A stretch of 9,388 nucleotides of DNA from Chloroflexia bacterium (GTDB taxonomy: Bacteria; Chloroflexota; Chloroflexia; Thermomicrobiales; UBA6265). The notes under the pieces were generated by a model. That model was given only the letters and a program-made list of their open reading frames with translations, was not told the origin of the DNA and searched no databases. Positions 1 through 5,910 of the stretch are shown piece after piece. Position 1 is the first letter of the stretch, and the number at the start of each line of letters is the position of its first letter. The stretch lies in NCBI GenBank assembly GCA_013696525.1, contig JACCYK010000652.1, forward strand, positions 1 through 9,388. Reading direction: 5' to 3'. The translations under genes were made by a program, and so were the position numbers.

Positions 1-307
1 ATTGCAGCAGGAGGGTGACGATCATCAGCGGCACGAGCCACTTCATCTCCGGCAGCCGGCGCCGCGACAACCAGGCGCCCAGGGACAGCCCGGCGATCAG
101 CAGCCCCTCGATCCCGGTGACGAGGCGATGGCTATATTCGACCATCGTCTCGAAGGCGTACTCCGGGATGAATTGGCCGTGGCAGAGCGGCCACGACCTG
201 CCGCACCCCTCGCCGGAGCCGGTATTCGTCACCGTCGCCCCCATCAGCAGCACGATGAACATGCCGGCCGTGGCCGCCACCGCGAAACCCTTCAGCATTC
301 GCCTCAA
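1..307 (-). CDS. ctaA: Heme A synthase (CtaA/COX15 family), N-terminal part, cut by window edge
   Basis: Membrane enzyme that converts heme O to heme A for aa3-type cytochrome oxidases. About 102 residues are visible; the rest lies before base 1. Read from the TTG at 307-305, the protein has a first membrane helix (about residues 8-25), then an external loop with TNTGSGEGC and WPLCHG, then EYSHR at the start of helix 2 (about 57-80). Counted from this TTG, the loop cysteines fall at 35 and 42, the glutamate at 57 and the first heme-ligand histidine at 60, the same numbers as I recall for Bacillus subtilis CtaA. An AGGAGG at 320-315 sits 7 nt before this TTG, so I prefer it to the ATG at 298-296, which is 16 nt away. 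Family assignment is firm from the motifs. Substrate and partner are inferred from the family. Confidence 0.9.
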   Translation of the reverse strand, partial: MRRMLKGFAVAATAGMFIVLLMGATVTNTGSGEGCGRSWPLCHGQFIPEYAFETMVEYSHRLVTGIEGLLIAGLSLGAWLSRRRLPEMKWLVPLMIVTLLLQ

Positions 308-314
308 CCCCAAG

Positions 315-320
315 CCTCCT
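315..320 (-). promoter_or_regulatory. Ribosome binding site that decides a TTG start for ctaA
   Basis: AGGAGG (part of GGGGAGGAGG) on the minus strand, 7 nt before the TTG at 307-305. The only nearby ATG (298-296) is too far away for this site. A 10-bp palindrome, CCCAATTGGG, lies just upstream at about 322-331, of unknown meaning. Confidence 0.7.
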
Positions 321-549
321 CCCCAATTGGGATCGGGTCGCGTCATTCGCTCCGAATTGTACGCCTCACGGCGCGGTGATGGCTGGATGATGGCAATCGA
401 TGGGGAGCGGCTGCACGAGGAGATGAGCGACGGGCTGCCCTAGTTCCTACACCAGCCCATGAGTTGGCAGCCTGGGTGGCCCAGCGAAGGAGCGGCTGCC
501 CTTGAGGTGCGGGTCGGCAAGCAGCACCGGGCGCGGAGTGGGTCGCCCT

Positions 550-1020
550 GGCGGCGGCCCGAGGTCCGGGCGCGGGTGGGGCCGGACCTGGCCACCTGGC
601 TCGGGCCGGTGGAGCGCCGCACCGGGTGGCAACGAGCCGAGCAGATGGGGGAAGCGACGCCGGATGGGGTGCAGCGGCGGCAGCGTACCGCCCGCGGGGA
701 CGCCGCTGCCGTGGGCGACGACCCGCGGCCCTATGTGGTGGAGCACCTGGCCGATCCGGCCGCGGTGCTCATCGTGGACGAGATCGGTTTCCTCAAGAAC
801 GGGACCAAGTCGGGCGGGGTGGCGCGGCAGGATTCGGGGACGGCGGGACGGATTGAGAACTGTCAACTTGGCGTCTTGCTGGCCGATGCCGGCGCGCACG
901 GCCACGCCTGCCTCGACCGGGCGTTGTCCCTGCCCACGGTGTGGGCGGCGGATGCCGGGCAACGACGGCCAGGCGCGCCGCTGGGTGGAGGTCGAGGGGC
1001 GACCCTACGTGCTGACCCTG
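550..1020 (+). pseudogene. IS701-family DDE transposase, internally deleted and frameshifted remnant
   Basis: The first frame (about 550-956) reads as the N-terminal half of an IS701-type transposase: RRPEVRARV, GPVERRTGWQRAEQ, GEATPDGVQR, then LIVDEIGFLKNGTKSGGVAR with the first catalytic Asp codon at 777-779, then SGTAGRIENCQ and a WAADA segment. At about 957 the homology jumps to another frame, which reads GNDGQARRWVEVEGRPYVL up to about 1020, like the family segment just after the second catalytic Asp. In intact members roughly 45-50 residues lie between these two blocks, including that Asp, so the junction looks like an internal deletion plus a frame change. The C-terminal third is missing and the N-terminus before about 550 is unrecognisable. 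The element cannot be active. Family is recalled from motif pattern, not from a search. Confidence 0.8.
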
Positions 1021-1086
1021 GTTTGTGATTTCAGCTCGGCGGCTGCAGCCCCGAGCTTCGTCTCGGCGCGGCCTCGGTGCCATCAC

Positions 1087-2175
1087 CTACGCACGGTTCT
1101 CCCCCACCACAAATGGCTCCAGCAGCGAGACCACCCGGCCGATCTCCGCCGCCGTGTTGTAGACGTGTGGCGCCAGCCGGATGCGGCCGGCCGGGGCGCC
1201 GGCCCTGATCCCGGCCCGCTTCAGCATCGTCATCACCGTCTCGGCATCGGCCACGGGGCAACTGACCACCGACGCCGCCGGAGGAGGCTCGCCGAGCTGG
1301 TGGGCGAGGTCACGGGCAAGCTGATGGGCGGCGGCGAGGGCGCCGGCAGCTCGCCATTCCAGCAGCAGGGCGAGCGACTGGCGGGCGCCGACCCAGGCCA
1401 GCCAATCGAGTGACACATCGAACCGGCGGGCATCCGGGGCCAGCGCCAGCGGCCCGCCGTAGGAGCCGGTATCGAACGTGGCGACGGAGCGCCAGTTGGC
1501 GTGGACCGGCGGCAAGGCGTCCTGTACGTCGCGCCGGACATAGAGAAAGCCGGCCCCGCGCGGGCAGAGCAGATGCTTGTAGCCGTGGCAGACGAGGACA
1601 TCGATGGCGGGCAGGAAGTCCGCGATCGGGTAGAACGGGATGGCGTGGGTGGCATCGACCAGCACCCTGGCGCCGTGTTGCCGCGCCGCCTGGCAGATGC
1701 CGGCGAGGTCCGCGGTGCGGCCGCCCTGTGATTGAACCAGGCTGAAGGCGGCCAGCCGGGTCCGCCCGGTGATGGCGCCGGCCACCCCGGCGAACGGCAC
1801 CTGGCGCACGATCACGCCGCGCGACTCGGCCGCGACCAGGAGCGGGAAGAGGACCGAGGTGAACTCCGCATCGGGAACGACGACCTCATCTCCCGGCGCC
1901 AGGGAGGCCACCATTGGTCCCACCCCGACCGAGACGGTGGGCACCAGGGCGATCTCGTCTTCGCCGACGCCGATCAGGCGGGCAAAGAGGGCGCGCGACT
2001 CGTCGCCGGCCCGCTCCCACTCCGCGATGAAATCGGCGCTCCCCGCCTGCCAACGGAGGAGCGCCCGCTGCATCGCCGCCACGGTTGGCGCCGGCAACAG
2101 GCCGTAGGTCGCGGTATCGAGATAGATGGAGCCCGGTTCTGGCCGGAATAGGGCCCGGATCGCCGCCGTGGTCAC
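1087..2175 (-). CDS. Class V aminotransferase-fold PLP-dependent enzyme
   Basis: A 362-residue cytosolic enzyme of the fold-type I, class V family (cysteine desulfurase, isopenicillin epimerase-like and ergothioneine lyase-like enzymes). Visible landmarks are YLDTATYGLLP at 18-28 (substrate-side loop), VDATHA at 173-178 with Asp174 as the likely partner of the PLP pyridine nitrogen, and CHGYKHLLCPRGAGFLYVR at 196-214 with Lys200 as the Schiff-base lysine. RIRLAPHVYNT near 331-341 is the usual C-terminal site where an Arg binds the substrate carboxylate. Length is typical. The start is GTG (2175-2173), preceded by GAGGGGAG about 9 nt upstream. The mobile cysteine loop that marks true cysteine desulfurases is not evident, so lyase, epimerase or amino-transfer chemistry is equally possible. 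It is divergent from the EamA transporter, with 277 bp between them, and convergent with the IS701 remnant. The exact substrate cannot be read from the sequence. Confidence 0.85.
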   Translation of the reverse strand: MTTAAIRALFRPEPGSIYLDTATYGLLPAPTVAAMQRALLRWQAGSADFIAEWERAGDESRALFARLIGVGEDEIALVPTVSVGVGPMVASLAPGDEVVVPDAEFTSVLFPLLVAAESRGVIVRQVPFAGVAGAITGRTRLAAFSLVQSQGGRTADLAGICQAARQHGARVLVDATHAIPFYPIADFLPAIDVLVCHGYKHLLCPRGAGFLYVRRDVQDALPPVHANWRSVATFDTGSYGGPLALAPDARRFDVSLDWLAWVGARQSLALLLEWRAAGALAAAHQLARDLAHQLGEPPPAASVVSCPVADAETVMTMLKRAGIRAGAPAGRIRLAPHVYNTAAEIGRVVSLLEPFVVGENRA

Positions 2176-2452
2176 GATCGCGCTCTCCCCTCGGGGCTAT
2201 CGACCAAGCCGTCATGGCAGACATGCCTGGCGACCCGATGGCGCGGCGGATCACCCGCCCACTCCACGCCAGTCCGGCATTGTATCCCCCTGGCGTCGCC
2301 CACCGTCCGCCCGGCGGCGGTCTCACGGCCAGCGCCGGGCGGCGTTGTTCTCACGGGGCGGATCACCGCGGCCGCGGCAACGGGTTCTGGCTCCACCGCG
2401 AGCACCGCGGTGGTGATGTCCGGCGAAACTGATCGCCGGTGAAGGATTGGGC

Positions 2453-3406
2453 ATGTCGCGGCCGATGGGCGCCGTCAAGCTAGTCATGGGACCGATCGAG
2501 TGGGGGCTGCTGATGCTCCTGGCGGCGATCTGGGGCGGTTCGTACTTCTTCTCGAAGGTCGCCGTCGGCGAGCTGCCGCCGCTGACCGTCGTCTTGGGCC
2601 GGGTCGCGCTGGCGGCGCTGGCCCTTAACCTGGTCGTCCTGCTCAGCGGCCGGCGGCTGCCGGCCGACCCCGGCCTCTGGCGAGCGCTGCTCATCATGGG
2701 CATTCTCAACAATGTGATCCCGTTCAGCCTGATCTTCTGGGGCCAAACCCAGATTGCCTCCGGCCTGGCCTCGATTCTCAATGCCACGACCCCGCTCTTC
2801 ACCGTGCTGGTCGCGCATGTGGCGACCAGCGACGAAAAGCTGACGCCGCAACGGTTGCTCGGGGTGCTGATCGGCCTGGCCGGGGTGGCGGTCATGATCG
2901 GCCCGGGCGCCCTGGCCGGCGGCGGCGGCGAGACGCTGGCGATGCTGGCCGTGGTTGGCGCCGCCCTCGCCTACGGCATCTCCGCGATCTGGGCCAGACG
3001 CTTTCGCGGGTTGCCGCCGATGGTGATCGCCGCCGGCCAACTGAGCATGTCGGCGCTGGTGATGCTCCCGCTCACGTTCCTGGTCGATCGCCCCTGGACC
3101 CTGCCCATGCCGGGCGCGGGGGTGATCTGGGCGGTGATCGCGCTGGCCTTGCTCAGCACCGCCGTCGCCTACCTGATCTTCTTCGCCGTGCTGGGCTGGG
3201 CCGGAGCCACCAATGTCTCCCTGGTGACGCTGCTGATCCCACCGAACGCGGTGCTGCTCGGCGCCCTTTTCCTGGGGGAACGGATCGGGCCGCGCGACCT
3301 GTTCGGCCTGGCCTGCATCGCCCTCGGCCTCGCCGCCATCGACGGCCGCCCCCTCCGCTGGCTCGGCAGCCGGCTCCGGCCCCGGCCGGCGCTGGCCGAA
3401 GGGTGA
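2453..3406 (+). CDS. EamA/DMT-family membrane transporter
   Basis: A 317-residue inner-membrane protein with about ten hydrophobic helices in two EamA repeats (about residues 17-150 and 164-297). Typical motifs are LLAAIWGGSYFFSK at the start of repeat 1, QTQIASGLASILNATTPLF near its helix 4, and in repeat 2 LAYGISAIWARR and LIPPNAVLLGALFLGERI with the family's Gly-Glu-Arg. Members usually export amino acids or metabolites, but specificity is not visible. The ATG at 2453 has GAAGGA 6 nt upstream and is preferred to the TTG at 2447. The gene ends 5 bp from the end of the convergent MerR-type gene, so there is no room for a terminator between them. It is divergent from the PLP enzyme; an export role for a product or substrate of that enzyme is only a guess from position. 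Confidence 0.9.
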   Translation: MSRPMGAVKLVMGPIEWGLLMLLAAIWGGSYFFSKVAVGELPPLTVVLGRVALAALALNLVVLLSGRRLPADPGLWRALLIMGILNNVIPFSLIFWGQTQIASGLASILNATTPLFTVLVAHVATSDEKLTPQRLLGVLIGLAGVAVMIGPGALAGGGGETLAMLAVVGAALAYGISAIWARRFRGLPPMVIAAGQLSMSALVMLPLTFLVDRPWTLPMPGAGVIWAVIALALLSTAVAYLIFFAVLGWAGATNVSLVTLLIPPNAVLLGALFLGERIGPRDLFGLACIALGLAAIDGRPLRWLGSRLRPRPALAEG

Positions 3407-3411
3407 TCCGG

Positions 3412-3906
3412 TCAAGCGCGCCCAATGCGGTTCGGCGGGGGAAGCGGGTTGACTACTGGTGCCGGCGAACGACCGCGACACGCCCAGGAGATCGCTGTAC
3501 GAGATGAGCCGCTCGGTAAGTGTGCGTGGTCAATCACGAGTGGGCAGGCGTCTAGGGTGAGACAGTCACAGCGGAGGCTGTCTTCAAGCACCTGTCGCAT
3601 CTGATCCGCTCGCTCAATGTACGCTCGCACCTCGATCAGCTTTTGCCGGGCCGATTCGCGCCACCGCTCCGCCGCGAGCCCTTCCCGCTCGAAGCCCGCC
3701 ACGAGATCCCGTACCTCGGCAATGGAAAACCCGACCGTCTGAGCAAGCTTGACCACGGCCAACCGATGCACCGTCGCCGGATCGTACCGGCGCTGACCAT
3801 GTTCGCGCCGGGCCGGCGGCAGGATGCCGACCGTTTCGTAGTAGCGGATCGCCGAGGTTCGCACCCCCGCCCGGCGCGCCACCTCGCCGATCGCAAGAGA
3901 CTCCAT
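3412..3906 (-). CDS. MerR-family transcriptional regulator, SoxR-like, with a three-cysteine sensor motif
   Basis: A 164-residue DNA-binding activator. Residues 3-70 form the MerR winged helix (LAIGEVARRAGVRTSAIRYY, then GQRRY and LAVVKLAQTVGFSIAEV), followed by a dimerisation helix to about residue 109. The sensor end reads LRCDCLTLDACPL, with Cys113, Cys115 and Cys121 spaced C-x-C-x5-C. SoxR has C-x2-C-x-C-x5-C around its 2Fe-2S cluster; here the first position is Ser110. The early helix cysteine of mercury MerR is also absent. Redox or metal sensing is inferred. Residues after about 130 form a Pro/Ser/Arg-rich tail longer than usual for the family, perhaps read-through after loss of an original stop. 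The ATG at 3906 is chosen because the domain begins there and AAGGAG lies 10 nt upstream; an upstream in-frame start at 4023 would put the operator inside the coding sequence. Confidence 0.88.
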   Translation of the reverse strand: MESLAIGEVARRAGVRTSAIRYYETVGILPPARREHGQRRYDPATVHRLAVVKLAQTVGFSIAEVRDLVAGFEREGLAAERWRESARQKLIEVRAYIERADQMRQVLEDSLRCDCLTLDACPLVIDHAHLPSGSSRTAISWACRGRSPAPVVNPLPPPNRIGRA

Positions 3907-3920
3907 AGACCGACCGCTCC

Positions 3921-3951
3921 TTGACTTAAAGCGCACTTGAAGCCGTAGCGT
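3921..3951 (+). promoter_or_regulatory. MerR-type stretched promoter with SoxR-like operator
   Basis: A -35 element TTGACT (3921-3926) and a -10-like TAGCGT (3946-3951) are separated by 19 bp, the over-long spacing typical of promoters activated by MerR-family proteins. An imperfect dyad, CTTAAAGCGCACTTGAAG (3925-3942, 14 of 18 positions symmetric), sits over the spacer. Its reverse complement resembles the SoxR site CCTCAAGTTAACTTGAGG at 12 of 18 positions. It lies between the MerR-type gene and the Cys-Cys gene and points toward the latter, which begins 76 bp after the -10. It probably also controls the regulator itself. Boundaries were read by eye. Confidence 0.65.
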
Positions 3952-4026
3952 ACTCCATGGGCTCGGCCAGGCGCCAGGCGATGGTCGCCGCGGCTCGCAT
4001 ATCAGGCTGAGCGAAAGGAACAAAGC

Positions 4027-4365
4027 ATGAGCTCGTCACCAGCATCCGTCACCCCCGCGGTTATCGCCTGCAACCTCTCGGCCCGTGACCTCGCCATCCG
4101 GAGCGACGAGCTGCGACGCCAGCTCTTCGGAGCGGTAACAGAAGTTCGCGAGCTACCGGACGGCTTCGCCTTCCGCTTCCCGGAGTCGGATGATGTGCGA
4201 ACCAAGCTCTTCGAGTTTGTGGGCACCGAGCGTGGATGCTGCTCCTTCTTCCGGATCGAGCTTCACTTCGAGCCGGAGCTTGGTCCGATCTGGCTTCAGT
4301 TGCGCGGCGGTGACGGGGTTAAGGACTTCGTGCGACAGCAGTTTGGCGGGCTCGAGCAGATTTAG
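4027..4365 (+). CDS. Small conserved-looking protein with a Cys-Cys motif, probable target of the adjacent regulator
   Basis: A 112-residue soluble protein with no signal peptide or membrane helix. It has Cys15 in IACNLS, a charged helix at 19-33, [11 protein letters not shown] at 42-52, and then [16 protein letters not shown] at 68-83 with Cys71-Cys72, followed by GPIWLQLRG and a C-terminal GVKDFV helix. The three cysteines and alternating beta pattern suggest a small thiol or metal-binding fold. I recall similar unannotated proteins near MerR-type regulators in metal-resistance regions, but I cannot name the family. The ATG has AAAGGAA 6 nt upstream. The gene lies downstream of the MerR-type promoter, so it is the likely regulated gene. 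Its stop overlaps the end of the convergent ynfA-like gene by 4 bp. A role in mercury, arsenic or redox stress is inference. Confidence 0.8.
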   Translation: MSSSPASVTPAVIACNLSARDLAIRSDELRRQLFGAVTEVRELPDGFAFRFPESDDVRTKLFEFVGTERGCCSFFRIELHFEPELGPIWLQLRGGDGVKDFVRQQFGGLEQI

Positions 4366-4706
4366 CCGCGAGGCATGTACATGATGATCGCCACCCCGCA
4401 AAGCGCCAGGGCACCGCCGATGAGATCGTAGCGATCCGGTCGCACGCCATCGACCCACCAGCCCCACAAAAGCGAGAGCACCACAAACACGCCGCCATAG
4501 GCGGCATAGACCCGGCCAAAGTGGGCAGGCTCCGGTTGCAAGGTCGGCAGCACGCCGTAGAGGAAGAGCAACAGTCCGCCACTTACCCCAATCCAGACTG
4601 CCCGCCCATCACGCAGCCACAGCCACACCAGATAACCACCGGCGATCTCGAAGAGACCAGCCAGTGCGAACAACAAGACGGATCGAATGAGCGAAGCCGT
4701 ATCCAC
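4362..4706 (-). CDS. ynfA: UPF0060/YnfA-type small membrane protein
   Basis: A 114-residue integral membrane protein with four predicted helices (about 7-27, 35-53, 65-84 and 94-110). Family landmarks are [21 protein letters not shown] at the N-terminus, [20 protein letters not shown] in the middle and [20 protein letters not shown] at the end. Length matches the usual 105-115 residues. YnfA proteins resemble small multidrug resistance transporters and have been linked to efflux of cationic compounds in enterobacteria; substrate here is unknown. The start is GTG (4706-4704) with AGGAGA 5 nt upstream. The gene is convergent with the Cys-Cys gene and overlaps it by 4 bp, so it is not in its operon; the shared resistance theme is suggestive only. 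Confidence 0.92.
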   Translation of the reverse strand: MDTASLIRSVLLFALAGLFEIAGGYLVWLWLRDGRAVWIGVSGGLLLFLYGVLPTLQPEPAHFGRVYAAYGGVFVVLSLLWGWWVDGVRPDRYDLIGGALALCGVAIIMYMPRG

Positions 4707-4848
4707 ACCGTCTCCTATTCGCGTTCATCCGGCGCGTCATCATCTCGGGTGAGAAGGCTGCCCGAAGACCGTCGCACCGTCAACAACCCTCATCACGATG
4801 ACGGCGAGTCCGGTCCGGCACCGATGGATCGCCAGTGGGCGATGAGTC

Positions 4849-4862
4849 TCTGCCGTGGCAGA
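4849..4862. repeat. Short inverted repeat in the ynfA-hydrolase intergenic region
   Basis: TCTGCC and GGCAGA flank a 2-nt centre (4849-4862). A further GAG and CTC on the outside could extend the arms with a small bulge. It lies 73 bp before the alpha/beta hydrolase start and could be an operator. Otherwise the 228 bp between 4707 and 4934 contain nothing I recognise. Confidence 0.3.
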
Positions 4863-4934
4863 CTCCTTGCGCCGCTCAACCAATCACACCGGCGTTACCT
4901 CGGTGGCGCGCCGCGTCCGGGAAGGAGTCGCCCG

Positions 4935-5615
4935 ATGGCCAAACATACCCGGCTTGACATCACGGGCTATCAGGACAAGCCGGTGCCAAACGAGTTTGTG
5001 CAGCCGCGGGGGAGTAGCAACCGGCTGGCGATTATGCTGCCGGGGTTTGCGTATACCTGCGACATGCCGCTCTTCTATTACGCGGAGGAACTGTTCATCC
5101 AGACCGGGGTGGACATCCTCCGGGTCGAGTATGCCTACCACAAGGTGCCCGGCTGGCTGAAGCTGCCGGGTGATGAGCCGGACCGCTGGCTGGCGGCCGA
5201 TGTCACCGCCGCCTACCGGGCCGCGATCGGACTACGGCCGTATCGGGAGCTGATCCTGATCGGCAAATCAATCGGAACAATGGCGATGGCGCATCTCTTG
5301 ACCATGCCCGATCGGTTCGCGGGGAACGCGCGAGCCGTCTGGCTGACACCAGCCTTCGGCCTGCCCAACCTGACGGGACTGATGACGCGCTGCCCCGACC
5401 CTTCCCTGATCGTGATCGGGGACGCCGACCATCACTACGACACCGCCGCCCTGGACACGCTGCGCGCGACCACGAAGCCCGAGGTGCTGGTCATTTCCGG
5501 CGCTGATCACAGCCTCGACTTGGCCGGCGACGTTGGCGGCTCGATTCTGGCGCTCCGCCAAACCATGCAGGCAGTCGAGCGGTTCCTTGCCAGCCCGGTA
5601 GCCGCCTCCGGCTGA
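4935..5615 (+). CDS. Small alpha/beta-hydrolase family protein
   Basis: A 226-residue, probably cytosolic serine hydrolase. After a short N-terminus, strand LAIMLPGFAYTCD (31-43) gives the oxyanion-side turn. LILIGKSIGTMAMAHLL (106-122) is the nucleophile elbow G-x-S-x-G with Ser112. LIVIGDADHHYD (158-169) supplies the acid, Asp163 or Asp165, and SGADHSLD (188-195) the catalytic His192. All three triad positions are present, so it should be active, but the substrate cannot be told. The length is short for the fold, with a minimal cap. The ATG at 4935 is preceded by GAAGGAG with 7 nt spacing, which excludes the longer open frame upstream. The stop abuts an IS256 remnant. A diverged copy of the last 48 codons occurs at 8709-8853. 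Confidence 0.87.
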   Translation: MAKHTRLDITGYQDKPVPNEFVQPRGSSNRLAIMLPGFAYTCDMPLFYYAEELFIQTGVDILRVEYAYHKVPGWLKLPGDEPDRWLAADVTAAYRAAIGLRPYRELILIGKSIGTMAMAHLLTMPDRFAGNARAVWLTPAFGLPNLTGLMTRCPDPSLIVIGDADHHYDTAALDTLRATTKPEVLVISGADHSLDLAGDVGGSILALRQTMQAVERFLASPVAASG

Positions 5616-5748
5616 CCTGGCTCTTGCTAGTCCCCTCCAGACCCAGCGTCTTCACCAACGCGGTGCACCGGCGGGTCGAGACGCCGGCTACGGGGGCGTC
5701 CTGGACCACGGCGAGCAGCGCCTATTCGCCGACACCCCGCCTCCGGAG
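5608..5748 (-). pseudogene. IS256-family (mutator-type) transposase fragment
   Basis: On the minus strand, bases 5721-5608 read ALLAVVQDAPVAGVSTRR, then LVKTLGLEGTSKSQVSR. This matches the IS256-family segment in which the helix AVVQEAYVQGVSTR is followed by LGL-GISKS-VSR. Just upstream in the same frame comes RRRGVGE followed by a TAG at 5724-5722, where a sense codon is expected. Only about 45 codons of a roughly 400-residue protein remain, and neither end is visible. The recognisable part stops at the 3' end of the hydrolase gene and overlaps its last 8 bases. The fragment is too short to function. Family call is by motif memory and fairly secure; limits are approximate. Confidence 0.72.
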
Positions 5749-5821
5749 GTTGAATCGAGGGTCCGTCGTCGTCCATTGTGTCCGGAGGAACAGTCATCGG
5801 CGTATCTCCCTGATCATATCC

Positions 5822-5850
5822 TTGTATCTGTAAGGTTGCACATGTATACT
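5822..5850 (+). promoter_or_regulatory. Probable sigma-70-type promoter of the tetR gene
   Basis: TTGTAT (5822-5827) and TATACT (5845-5850) are separated by 17 bp in an AT-rich island within a GC-rich region. The predicted start point is near 5857 and the tetR ATG is at 5911. The first two of four 14-bp repeats overlap the spacer and the -10 element. Confidence 0.6.
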
Positions 5851-5884
5851 CTTTGTCGTAAAGTTACAATCGTAAGGTAATTTC
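5829..5884 (+). repeat. Four 14-bp direct repeats, candidate TetR operators
   Basis: Units begin at 5829, 5843, 5857 and 5871: TGTAAGGTTGCACA, TGTATACTCTTTGT, CGTAAAGTTACAAT and CGTAAGGTAATTTC. Every unit begins Y-G-T-A. Units 1, 3 and 4 share the longer core YGTAARGT; unit 2 is weak and holds the -10 box. Unit 3 contains the dyad GTAA-AG-TTAC (5858-5867). Placement over the promoter suggests binding by the downstream TetR protein. Confidence 0.5.
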
Positions 5885-5910
5885 TTGCGGCAGTTGATGA
5901 GGGAGCAATC

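Noticed and set aside
447..962. Minus-strand open frame of 171 codons opposite the IS701 remnant
   Set aside because: Low-complexity Pro/Arg/Gly product; the plus strand carries recognisable transposase motifs.
1051..1066. Hairpin CCGAG-CTTCGT-CTCGG downstream of the PLP enzyme gene as a terminator
   Set aside because: Only a 5-bp stem and no T-run on either strand; common by chance at this GC content.
2176..2452. Possible small gene or operator in the divergent region, including the palindrome CACCGCGGTG
   Set aside because: Short open frames are compositional, and GC-only palindromes of this size are expected by chance.
2480..3481. Long minus-strand open frame (333 codons) opposite the EamA gene
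   Set aside because: Its product is rich in Gln, Arg, Gly and Asp with no domain, a typical antisense shadow of a GC-rich membrane protein gene. The plus-strand frame has clear EamA motifs.
3907..4023. N-terminal extension of the MerR-type protein
   Set aside because: It would place the promoter dyad inside the gene and adds 39 residues before the normal domain start.
4521..4934. Upstream in-frame extension of the alpha/beta hydrolase
   Set aside because: The extra 138 residues have no fold-like pattern and overlap ynfA; GAAGGAG before the ATG at 4935 fixes the shorter start.
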